Source: an uncultured bacterium
Lineage (GTDB): Bacteria > Methylomirabilota > Methylomirabilia > Rokubacteriales > CSP1-6
DNA: 5,218 nucleotides
Assembly (NCBI GenBank): GCA_946479205.1
Contig: CAMLFJ010000272.1
Location: 1 to 5,218 of the forward strand
Direction: 5' to 3'
The position numbers were made by a program, and so were the translations under genes. The first letter of the stretch is position 1, and each line of letters begins with the position of its first letter. Below are positions 1 through 5,218 of this stretch, one piece after another. The notes under the pieces were generated by a model. The model saw nothing but the letters and a program-made list of their open reading frames with translations. It made no database searches and was not told the DNA's origin.

Positions 1-32
1 CCGCCCCCGTTCCGCCCGCCACCCCCCCCCCC

Positions 33-56
33 GGGCGGGGCGCGGGCGGGGGTGGG
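33..56 (+). other. Putative G-quadruplex motif with adjacent C-tract upstream of putA
   Basis: Five G-tracts lie in 24 bases on the plus strand: G3 (33-35), G4 (37-40), G3 (44-46), G5 (48-52) and G3 (54-56), separated by loops of 1, 3, 1 and 1 bases. This satisfies the usual four-tract, short-loop G-quadruplex rule with one tract to spare. An uninterrupted run of 11 C (22-32) sits directly upstream and could pair with the G-tracts instead: 12-19 is an exact 8-base inverted match to 42-49, and 19-26 to 48-55. It lies about 125 bases before the putA start codon, so it could affect putA transcription or the end of an upstream transcript. The pattern is seen directly; the function is inferred. 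Confidence 0.5.
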
Positions 57-74
57 CACGTCCTTCGCCCCGAA

Positions 75-93
75 CGGGCCGTTTAATTGCCCG
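75..93 (+). promoter_or_regulatory. Possible putA promoter/operator: A/T-rich patch inside a short inverted repeat
   Basis: In otherwise extremely GC-rich upstream DNA, the only A/T-rich patch is GTTTAATTG (81-89). It is flanked by the inverted repeat CGGGC (75-79) / GCCCG (89-93). TTTAAT (82-87) matches a sigma-70 type -10 hexamer at five of six positions, but I see no good -35 hexamer about 17 bases upstream. It could be a promoter, a small operator or chance. It would give an untranslated leader of roughly 85-90 bases before the putA ATG. Confidence 0.2.
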
Positions 94-182
94 CGGACCA
101 GGGCGCGCATGGGGGATGGCCTCCGCGGGGAGGATGTATCGGGGGTGCTGTGGCCGTCAAGCGGGGGTAGTAGGCTCGGGGT

Positions 183-3100
183 ATGGAGCGGGCGAAGCGG
201 GCGGTGGAGCTGGCGGAGGGCCTGCTGCGGGAGGCGCGGGCCGGGCAGACCGCGGAGGAGCGGGCGCGGGCCGAGCGGCTCGCGCGGCTCATGGAGGACC
301 CGCGGGGGAAGGAGCTGACGATCGCGCTGACCGACCAGTGCTTCCGGAGCCGGCGGCCCGCGCGCATCGCCGATCAGCTGCACTACCTGCTGGAGCGCTA
401 CGGGGCGCCGCGCTTCATGGAGTGGTGGGAGCGCATCGGCCTCACCCTGGGCGCGGTCATGGGCCACTACCTGCCGAGCCTGGTGGTGCCGCCGATCGTG
501 GCCCGCCTGCGCCACGAGACCGAGTCGCTGATCCTCCCCGGCGAGGACGCGGACCTGCGCCGCTACCTGGCCGAGCGTCGCGCCGACGGCATCCGGCTCA
601 ACCTGAACCAGCTCGGCGAGGCGATCCTGGGCGAGGAGGAGGCCGCGCGCCGGCTCGAGGCCTACCTGGCGCTGCTCGCCCGCGACGACGTGGAGTACAT
701 CTCGGTGAAGGTCTCCTCGGTGTCGAGCCAGCTCGAGCTGAGCGCGTTCCGCCATACGGTCGAGGTCGTGAAGGACCGGCTCCGGGCGCTCTACCGGCAC
801 GCGCTCGGCCACCACTACCGGCACCCGGACGGGCGCGTCACGCCCAAGTTCGTCAACCTCGACATGGAGGAGTACCGCGACCTCGACCTCACGGTGACCG
901 CGTTCCAGGAAGTCCTGGACGAGGACGAGTTCATGGCGCTCCCGGCCGGCATCGTGCTGCAGGCCTACCTGCCCGAGTCGCATCGCGTGCAGCGCGGGCT
1001 GGTGGTCTGGGCGATCGCGCGGTGCGGGCGCGGCGGCGCGCCGATCAAGCTGCGCGTGGTCAAGGGCGCCAACCTGGCGATGGAGCGCATCGAGGCCGAC
1101 CTGCACGGCTGGCCCCAGGCGCCGTTCGCGCGCAAGGTCGAGGTGGACGCCAACTTCAAGCGGATGATCGAGTACGGCTGCCGCCCCGAGCACGCCCGCG
1201 CCGTGCATCTCGGCATTGCCAGCCACAACCTCTTCGACGTGGCCCACGGGCTCCTGCTGCGCGAGGAGCGCGGCGTGGAGGCCTGGGTGGAGTTCGAGAT
1301 GCTCGAGGGCATGGCCAACCACCAGGCGCGGGTGGTGCAGGCGCGCGCGGGCGGGCTGCTGCTCTACGCGCCGGTGGTGCGCGCGGAGGACTTCCACAGC
1401 GCGATCGCCTACCTGGTCCGCCGGCTCGACGAGAACACCGCGCCGGACAACTTCCTCCGCCACGTGTTCGGCCTCGAGCCGGGCTCGCCCGACTGGGACC
1501 TCGAGCGCGATCGATTCCTGGGCGCCTTCGACCTGGTGGACGGGCTGTCGGATGCGCCGCGCCGCACCCAGGACCGCGGGGCCGAGGCGGTGTCGAAGCC
1601 CGCGGAGGGCGATGGCCCGGCGCTCTTCGTGAACGAGCCCGACACGGACTGGGCGGTCGCGGCCAACCGGGAGTGGATCGATCGGATCCGGGCCGAGTGG
1701 CGGGAACGGCCGGTGGAGCCGGTGCCGCTCCAGATCGGAGGCCAGCTGGTCGTCGGCGCTGCCCGGGTCGACGGCCGCGACCGCTCGCACCCCGGGCGTG
1801 TCGCCTATCGCCACGCGCTCGCCGACCGCGCGCAGGTGGGCCACGCGCTCGACGCCGCCCGCGCCGCGCAGCCCGCCTGGGGCGGCCGTCCGGCCGCGGA
1901 GCGCCGGCGCCTGCTCGACGCCGCGGGAGCCGTGCTCGCCCGGCGCCGCGGCGATCTGGTGGGCGCCATGATCGTGGACGGCGCCAAGACGGTGCCCGAG
2001 GCGGACCCGGAGGTCTCCGAGGCGATCGACTTCGCGCGCTACTACGCGCGGGCCCTCGGCGCGGGCGACCTGGTGGACGGCTGCCGGCTCGAGCCGCTGG
2101 GCGTGGTGGTCGTCGCGCCGCCGTGGAATTTCCCGCTCTCGATCCCCGCCGGCGGCGTGCTGGCGGCGCTGGCCGCGGGCAATGCGGTGCTCCTCAAGCC
2201 CGCGCTCGAGGCGGTGCTGGTCGGCTGGCACCTGGCCAACGCGCTCTGGGAGGCCGGCATCCCGCGCGAAGTGCTCCAGTTCGTGCCGTGTCCGGACGAC
2301 GAGGTCGGCCGCGCGCTCATCACGGATCCGCGCGTGGACGCGGTGATCCTCACCGGCTCGGTGGAGACGGCCCGGCGCTTCCTCGAATGGCGGCCCGAGC
2401 TGCGGCTGTTCGCCGAGACCAGCGGCAAGAACGCGATCATCGTCACCGCCCTCGCCGACCGCGACCAGGCCGTGCGCGACCTCGTCCGCTCGGCCTTCGG
2501 CCACAACGGCCAGAAATGCTCGGCGGCGAGCCTCGCGATCTGCCTAGCCGAGGTCTACGACGACGCGGCCTTCCGCCGCCAGCTCCGCGACGCGGCCGCG
2601 AGCCTCGCGGTGGGCAGCGCGTGGGAGCCGGCCAGCCGCGTGACCCCGCTCACCCAGTCGCCGGGGCCCGCGCTGCGGCGCGCGCTCACCACGCTGGATC
2701 CGGGCGAGGAGTGGCTGCTCGAGCCGCGGTCGCCGAGCCGCGAGGCGCCCCTCTGGTCGCCGGGGATCAAGCTGGGCGTGCGGCGCGGCTCGTTCTTCCA
2801 TCGCACGGAGTGCTTCGGCCCGGTGCTGGGGCTCATGCGCGCCGCCGATCTCGACGAGGCGATCGAGCTCGCCAACGATCAGCCGTTCGGGCTCACCAGC
2901 GGGATCGAGTCGCTCGACGATCGCGAGGTCGCGCGCTGGCTGGATCGCCTCGAGGCCGGTAACCTCTACGTCAATCGCGCGATCACCGGGGCAATCGTGG
3001 GCCGCCAGTCCTTCGGTGGCTGGAAGGCGTCCTCGGTCGGCCCGGGCGCCAAGGCGGGCGGTCCGAGCTACGTGCTCCAGCTCTGCCGCGCGCACCGGGA

Positions 3101-3650
3101 GAGCGCGCGGGGTGAGGAGCCGGCGACGGTGCTCCGCGCGGCGGCGGATAGCTACGAGCGGGCGTGGCGGGAGCACTTCTCCGTGCCCCACGAGCTGATC
3201 CGCCTGCTCGGCGAGCGCAACGTGTTCCGCTATCGCCCGTGCGGCCGCGTGCTCGTGCGAGGCGAGGCGGCCACCCCGGCCGGGCGTCTCGCGCTCGACC
3301 AGGTCCTGCTCGCCGCGCGCGCCTGCGGGACGCCGCTGACCGTGAGCCTGTCGGCCGGCGAACCTGCCGCCTGGCCCGCGGAGGCGGGCCTGGTCGAGGT
3401 GGTGGCCGAGCCGGAGGCCGCGCTGATCGCGCGTCTGGCCGGCGCGGGCGTCGAGCGGCTGCGCGCCCTCGGACCGGTCTCGCGCCAGCTGCGCGCGGCG
3501 GCCCACGCCGCCGGGCTGGTGGTGCTCGACGCGCCCGTGCTGCCGGCGGGCCGGCTCGAGCTCCGACACTACGTGCGGGAGCAGACGGTGTCCCGCGTGG
3601 TTCATCGCTACGGGGCCGTGATGCGGCCCGATCAGGGAGATGCCACATGA
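183..3650 (+). CDS. putA: Bifunctional proline dehydrogenase / L-glutamate gamma-semialdehyde dehydrogenase (PutA type)
   Basis: This cytoplasmic or membrane-associated enzyme converts proline to P5C (FAD) and then glutamate semialdehyde to glutamate (NAD+). The 1155 residues contain an N-terminal helical arm (about 1-135), a proline dehydrogenase barrel (about 135-455), a linker, an aldehyde dehydrogenase domain (about 515-968) and a C-terminal extension (about 975-1155). By alignment from memory to E. coli PutA, the proline site includes K176, D227, R291/K294 (RVVKGAN), Y395 (YAPVV), and R413/R414 (LVRRLDEN). The aldehyde dehydrogenase half has N649 (PPWNFP), the TGSVETA Rossmann turn (723-729), general-base E745 (ETSGKN), catalytic C779 (GQKCSA), ECFGP (876-880) and FGGWKASSVGPGAKAGGP (944-961). 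There is no N-terminal ribbon-helix-helix domain, so it should not repress its own gene as E. coli PutA does. Length and extension suit a three-domain (type B) PutA. An in-frame TAG at 171-173 makes ATG 183 the first usable start; no clear Shine-Dalgarno precedes it. The end overlaps the VOC gene. Confidence 0.95.
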   Translation: MERAKRAVELAEGLLREARAGQTAEERARAERLARLMEDPRGKELTIALTDQCFRSRRPARIADQLHYLLERYGAPRFMEWWERIGLTLGAVMGHYLPSLVVPPIVARLRHETESLILPGEDADLRRYLAERRADGIRLNLNQLGEAILGEEEAARRLEAYLALLARDDVEYISVKVSSVSSQLELSAFRHTVEVVKDRLRALYRHALGHHYRHPDGRVTPKFVNLDMEEYRDLDLTVTAFQEVLDEDEFMALPAGIVLQAYLPESHRVQRGLVVWAIARCGRGGAPIKLRVVKGANLAMERIEADLHGWPQAPFARKVEVDANFKRMIEYGCRPEHARAVHLGIASHNLFDVAHGLLLREERGVEAWVEFEMLEGMANHQARVVQARAGGLLLYAPVVRAEDFHSAIAYLVRRLDENTAPDNFLRHVFGLEPGSPDWDLERDRFLGAFDLVDGLSDAPRRTQDRGAEAVSKPAEGDGPALFVNEPDTDWAVAANREWIDRIRAEWRERPVEPVPLQIGGQLVVGAARVDGRDRSHPGRVAYRHALADRAQVGHALDAARAAQPAWGGRPAAERRRLLDAAGAVLARRRGDLVGAMIVDGAKTVPEADPEVSEAIDFARYYARALGAGDLVDGCRLEPLGVVVVAPPWNFPLSIPAGGVLAALAAGNAVLLKPALEAVLVGWHLANALWEAGIPREVLQFVPCPDDEVGRALITDPRVDAVILTGSVETARRFLEWRPELRLFAETSGKNAIIVTALADRDQAVRDLVRSAFGHNGQKCSAASLAICLAEVYDDAAFRRQLRDAAASLAVGSAWEPASRVTPLTQSPGPALRRALTTLDPGEEWLLEPRSPSREAPLWSPGIKLGVRRGSFFHRTECFGPVLGLMRAADLDEAIELANDQPFGLTSGIESLDDREVARWLDRLEAGNLYVNRAITGAIVGRQSFGGWKASSVGPGAKAGGPSYVLQLCRAHRESARGEEPATVLRAAADSYERAWREHFSVPHELIRLLGERNVFRYRPCGRVLVRGEAATPAGRLALDQVLLAARACGTPLTVSLSAGEPAAWPAEAGLVEVVAEPEAALIARLAGAGVERLRALGPVSRQLRAAAHAAGLVVLDAPVLPAGRLELRHYVREQTVSRVVHRYGAVMRPDQGDAT
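3634..3640 (+). promoter_or_regulatory. Ribosome binding site of the VOC gene, inside the putA 3' end
   Basis: AGGGAGA lies six bases before the ATG at 3647, a good match and spacing to a Shine-Dalgarno sequence. It sits within the last codons of putA. It supports ATG 3647 as the start and, with the ATGA stop/start overlap, points to translational coupling. Confidence 0.7.
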
Positions 3651-4030
3651 CGATCAAGCTCGATCACACCATCGTGCCCGCGAAGGACAAGCAGGCCGCC
3701 GCCGCGCTCTTCGCCGACGTCTTCGGCCTGACCGTCAAGCCCGACCCGGGCTATTTCGTCCAGGTGCAGATCAACGAGAACCTGACCTTCGACTTCGCCG
3801 ACGCCGAGGAGTTCGAGGACCACGCCTCGCATCACTACGCCTTTCACGTGAGCGACGAGGAGTTCGAGGGTATCTGGAGCCGCGTGAAGGCGAGGGGGCT
3901 TGGCTACGGCAGCGCTCCCGATCACCCCACGAACGGGCGGCTCTACTCGCACCGGGGCGGGCGCGGCTTCTACTTCAAGAGCCCGGATCACCTGCTCGAG
4001 GTCATGACCGTGCCCGAGACCGGCAGCTAG
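3647..4030 (+). CDS. VOC-superfamily (glyoxalase/dioxygenase-fold) protein, substrate unknown
   Basis: The 127-residue protein has the layout of a single-domain vicinal oxygen chelate protein: two beta-alpha-beta-beta-beta modules, usually metal-dependent and dimeric in the cytoplasm. Module one opens with LDHTIVPAKD and the helix that ends in LFADVFGL (residues 5-28) and runs to LTFDFAD (46-52). Module two starts at HHYAFHVSD (62-70), with a helix EEFEGIWSRVKARG and a closing GGRGFYFKSPDHLLEVMT (104-121). Candidate metal ligands are H7, H66 (or H62/H63) and E118. The family covers glyoxalase I, extradiol dioxygenases, fosfomycin-resistance enzymes and methylmalonyl-CoA epimerase; this one matches none of them specifically. 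Its ATG overlaps the putA stop (ATGA), so the two are coupled in an operon. A role in handling a proline-pathway metabolite or reactive aldehyde is inferred from position only. Confidence 0.85.
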   Translation: MTIKLDHTIVPAKDKQAAAALFADVFGLTVKPDPGYFVQVQINENLTFDFADAEEFEDHASHHYAFHVSDEEFEGIWSRVKARGLGYGSAPDHPTNGRLYSHRGGRGFYFKSPDHLLEVMTVPETGS

Positions 4031-4046
4031 GCGCCGCGCGCCGGTC
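4018..4046. terminator. Possible bidirectional terminator between convergent genes
   Basis: The perfect 7-base inverted repeat GACCGGC (4018-4024) / GCCGGTC (4040-4046) encloses a 15-base GC-rich loop. A smaller alternative stem, GGCGC (4030-4034) / GCGCC (4038-4042), lies within it. The structure covers the VOC stop codon (4028-4030) and reaches into the convergent MlaC-gene stop (4045-4047), with only 14 bases between the two genes. There is no T-tract on either side, so it is not a textbook intrinsic terminator; the position is its main support. Confidence 0.3.
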
Positions 4047-4746
4047 AGCGCACTTCGAGACGCGGGGCCTTCACGAGGTCGGCGGCGGGAGTCTCGGCGC
4101 CGGCCCCCGCGGGCCGCGGCAGCTCCTGGCCGACCTTCTCGCGCAGCCGGTCGAGCAGCCCGCGATAGGACGAGCCGCGGATCACCCGATCGAACTGCGC
4201 CCGGTAGTTCGTGACCAGGCTGAGCCCGTCGATCGTGACGTCGCGCACCATCCATCGACGGCCGAGGTAGACCATGTCGTGGTCGAGGGTGACCTGGCGG
4301 CCGCCCCGGCGGCCGATGGCCGTCCGCACCACGGTGTGGTCACGCCCGACGGACTCCCCCAGGTAGTAGACGCTGATGCCGCCCTTGCTGCCGTCGACCT
4401 CGGCCACCGACGCGAGCCAGTAGACGAAGCCGCGCTGGACGAAGCGGGCGAAGAGCGAGCGGAACTCCGTCTGCTCGCTTGCGCTCCGCGACTGCCACTG
4501 GGCGCCGAGGGCACCCTCCGCCGCGCCGGCGAAGTCGAACGCGTTGCCGACCAGCATCCGGACCGCGTTCAGGCGCTCGAGCGGGTGCTCCGCGGTCACC
4601 GGATCGGTGATGATCCGATTGGCCTCGACGAATGTCACCCGGAGCGATTCGGTCGCGGTGGCCGGGTCGGCGCCGGCCGCATTCACGGGCAGGGCGAGAA
4701 GCCATGCGAGGGCGGCGATCGAAGACAGGACAGGACGTCTCGACAT
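4045..4746 (-). CDS. MlaC/Ttg2D-family periplasmic phospholipid-binding protein
   Basis: Members of this family (Tol_tol_Ttg2 domain) carry phospholipids across the periplasm between the outer-membrane MlaA complex and the inner-membrane MlaFEDB transporter. The 233-residue form begins MSRRP, followed by a hydrophobic stretch (VLSSIAALAWLLALPV) and a small-residue cleavage region (NAAGA), a Sec signal peptide. Counting from that start, the mature protein has helices through EFRSLFARFVQRGFVYWL (94-111), the strand-rich core, and the hallmark RRWMVRDVTIDGLSLVTNYRAQF (163-185), the W-x-V-x-D-V-x-(I/V)-x-G-(V/L)-S-L-V-x-N-Y-R-x-Q-F pattern, then an amphipathic helix LLDRLREKV (197-205). An upstream in-frame ATG at 4776 would add ten residues. 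Neither start has a clear Shine-Dalgarno, so 4746 is chosen for its compact signal peptide. No mlaD/E/F neighbour is visible, so its partners must lie elsewhere. mlaC is not assigned as a symbol because the family has diverged paralogs. Confidence 0.85.
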   Translation of the reverse strand: MSRRPVLSSIAALAWLLALPVNAAGADPATATESLRVTFVEANRIITDPVTAEHPLERLNAVRMLVGNAFDFAGAAEGALGAQWQSRSASEQTEFRSLFARFVQRGFVYWLASVAEVDGSKGGISVYYLGESVGRDHTVVRTAIGRRGGRQVTLDHDMVYLGRRWMVRDVTIDGLSLVTNYRAQFDRVIRGSSYRGLLDRLREKVGQELPRPAGAGAETPAADLVKAPRLEVR

Positions 4747-4801
4747 GAGGGATAGCGCGAGAGGTGCATCGCGCATGCCACGGCGCCGCGCGCTAAATCT
4801 G

Positions 4802-4816
4802 CCCCGCGGAGCGGGG
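4802..4816 (-). terminator. Terminator-like hairpin after the RidA-like gene
   Basis: The perfect stem CCCCGC (4802-4807) / GCGGGG (4811-4816) has a 3-base loop. Read on the minus strand it is followed by CAGATTTAG, the most T-rich stretch nearby, so it could end transcripts from the RidA-like gene before the MlaC gene. The tail is weak (three consecutive T) and the hairpin could instead belong to the MlaC-gene leader. Confidence 0.3.
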
Positions 4817-4859
4817 AAAGGCCGCGTCGCCCGTCCCCCTGGCCCCCTCTCGCCGTGTC

Positions 4860-4878
4860 GCCGGAAGGTCTTACCGGC
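4860..4878 (-). other. Short inverted repeat just after the RidA-like gene stop
   Basis: GCCGG (4860-4864) / CCGGC (4874-4878) with a 9-base spacer forms a small stem starting 13 bases past the stop codon of the RidA-like gene on the minus strand. No T-tract follows. It may protect the transcript 3' end or contribute to termination together with the hairpin at 4802-4816; it could also be chance in GC-rich DNA. Confidence 0.2.
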
Positions 4879-4891
4879 AGAAAGTACTCGA

Positions 4892-5218
4892 CTAGAGCAC
4901 CAGCTCCCGCGCGACGCCGCGCATGTCCATCTCGTACTCGAGCCCCTGGATGGGCGGTCGGCTCGGATACCAGTGCACGCCGTGGATGGCGGCGGGGCCC
5001 GCCGGCGTCAGGACCTCGTCGAGCACGAGGGCGTGGATGGGCTGCGCGGTATAGATGTCGATCGCGGTGACGCGGCGGAAGTCGCCGCCGAGCGTGCGCA
5101 GGCGGTCCTGCATGATCGCCATCACGAAGCGCGCCTTCTCGCGCATCGCGTCCGGCGAGGTGTCGCGGTGGCGCACGATCCCGTCGGGGCCCTGCGCGCG
5201 GTCCCGGAGCTCGCCGGC
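4892..5218 (-). CDS. Probable RidA/YjgF-like protein, C-terminal 108 residues (5' end outside window)
   Basis: The frame ends at TAG 4894-4892 and stays open to the window edge. A GTG at 5176 is in frame, but the coding pattern continues upstream of it (AGELRDRAQGPDGIV...), so the real start is beyond 5218. Visible parts are an opening AGELRDRAQGPDG, a helix MREKARFVMAIMQDRLRTLGG (25-45), the strand FRRVTAIDIYTAQPI (47-61), a helix region, and the closing strand LEYEMDMRGV (93-102). This order resembles the C-terminal two-thirds of the RidA fold, whose archetypes are cytoplasmic trimers that hydrolyse reactive enamines/imines. The canonical substrate-carboxylate arginine of RidA (in the PAR motif) appears replaced, here PAAIHG (75-80), so it would be a divergent member with unknown activity. 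The assignment rests on pattern recognition and could be wrong. It lies upstream of the MlaC gene in the same direction, 115-145 bases away. Confidence 0.6.
   Translation of the reverse strand, partial: AGELRDRAQGPDGIVRHRDTSPDAMREKARFVMAIMQDRLRTLGGDFRRVTAIDIYTAQPIHALVLDEVLTPAGPAAIHGVHWYPSRPPIQGLEYEMDMRGVARELVL

Noticed and set aside
52..367. Small frames on both strands in the putA upstream region (52-318 plus, 83-367 minus).
   Set aside because: Arg/Ser/Gly-rich translations with no motif, and both run well into the N-terminal coding region of putA.
116..2962. A very long (948-codon) plus-strand reading frame overlapping putA in another phase.
   Set aside because: Its translation is almost entirely Ala, Arg, Gly and Pro with no recognisable motif, the typical shadow of a high-GC gene, while the 183-3650 frame carries every PutA catalytic motif.
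2544..3605. Minus-strand 353-codon frame antisense to the end of putA, plus other antisense frames over the same gene.
   Set aside because: Low-complexity A/R/G/E-rich translation, no family motif, and it lies fully opposite the dehydrogenase and C-terminal domains. Long antisense frames are expected where third positions are nearly all G or C.
3632..4255. Minus-strand 207-codon frame opposite the VOC gene and overlapping the MlaC gene's 3' end.
   Set aside because: It conflicts with both supported genes and shows only Arg/Ala/Gly-rich sequence.
4596..4617. Nested inverted repeats TCACCG/CGGTGA (4596-4610) and CGGATC/GATCCG (4600-4617).
   Set aside because: They lie inside the MlaC-family coding sequence in a segment encoding an ordinary stretch (ITDPVTAE), so chance pairing is the simpler explanation.
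3640..4755. Plus-strand 371-codon frame covering the VOC gene and the antisense of the MlaC gene.
   Set aside because: It overlaps two genes with clear domain signatures, and its translation has no recognisable fold; it is a compositional shadow.

Overview
The window is very G+C-rich bacterial DNA with strong third-position G/C bias, so long shadow reading frames appear in nearly every phase. It carries four genes that can be supported: a complete putA-type gene and a small VOC-fold gene on the plus strand (183-4030), then, converging on them, an MlaC-family periplasmic protein gene (4045-4746) and the 3' part of a gene for a probable RidA/YjgF-like protein that runs off the right edge (4892-5218). 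The MlaC-type protein with a signal peptide implies a diderm (Gram-negative-type) bacterium. The composition and gene style would suit an uncultured high-GC soil lineage such as Rokubacteria/Methylomirabilota or a deltaproteobacterium-like group, but the window holds no phylogenetic marker and this is only a guess.

Layout. Positions 1-182 hold no convincing gene. They contain a C11 run followed by five tightly spaced G-tracts (a strong G-quadruplex pattern) and one A/T-rich patch inside a short inverted repeat, the most plausible place for a putA promoter. Positions 183-3650 encode an 1155-residue bifunctional proline dehydrogenase / L-glutamate-gamma-semialdehyde dehydrogenase with a C-terminal extension and no N-terminal DNA-binding domain. 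Its stop overlaps the start of the VOC gene (ATGA), with a good ribosome binding site inside the end of putA, so the two are almost certainly co-transcribed and translationally coupled. Only 14 bases separate the VOC stop from the stop of the convergent MlaC gene, and an inverted repeat spans both stops. Between the MlaC gene and the RidA-like gene (about 115-145 bases) there are two small GC-rich hairpins and no further gene.

Function. The plus-strand pair is a proline-catabolism unit: PutA oxidises proline to glutamate through the reactive imine P5C (pyrroline-5-carboxylate). The coupled VOC protein may act on a related metabolite or on an aldehyde by-product, but its substrate cannot be read from sequence. 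The MlaC-like protein belongs to retrograde phospholipid transport and stands here without the other mla genes. I see no mobile element, CRISPR array, RNA gene or phage feature. This looks like ordinary chromosomal metabolism; the points worth checking are the PutA subclass, the coupled VOC enzyme, the G-quadruplex upstream of putA and the divergent RidA-like protein.
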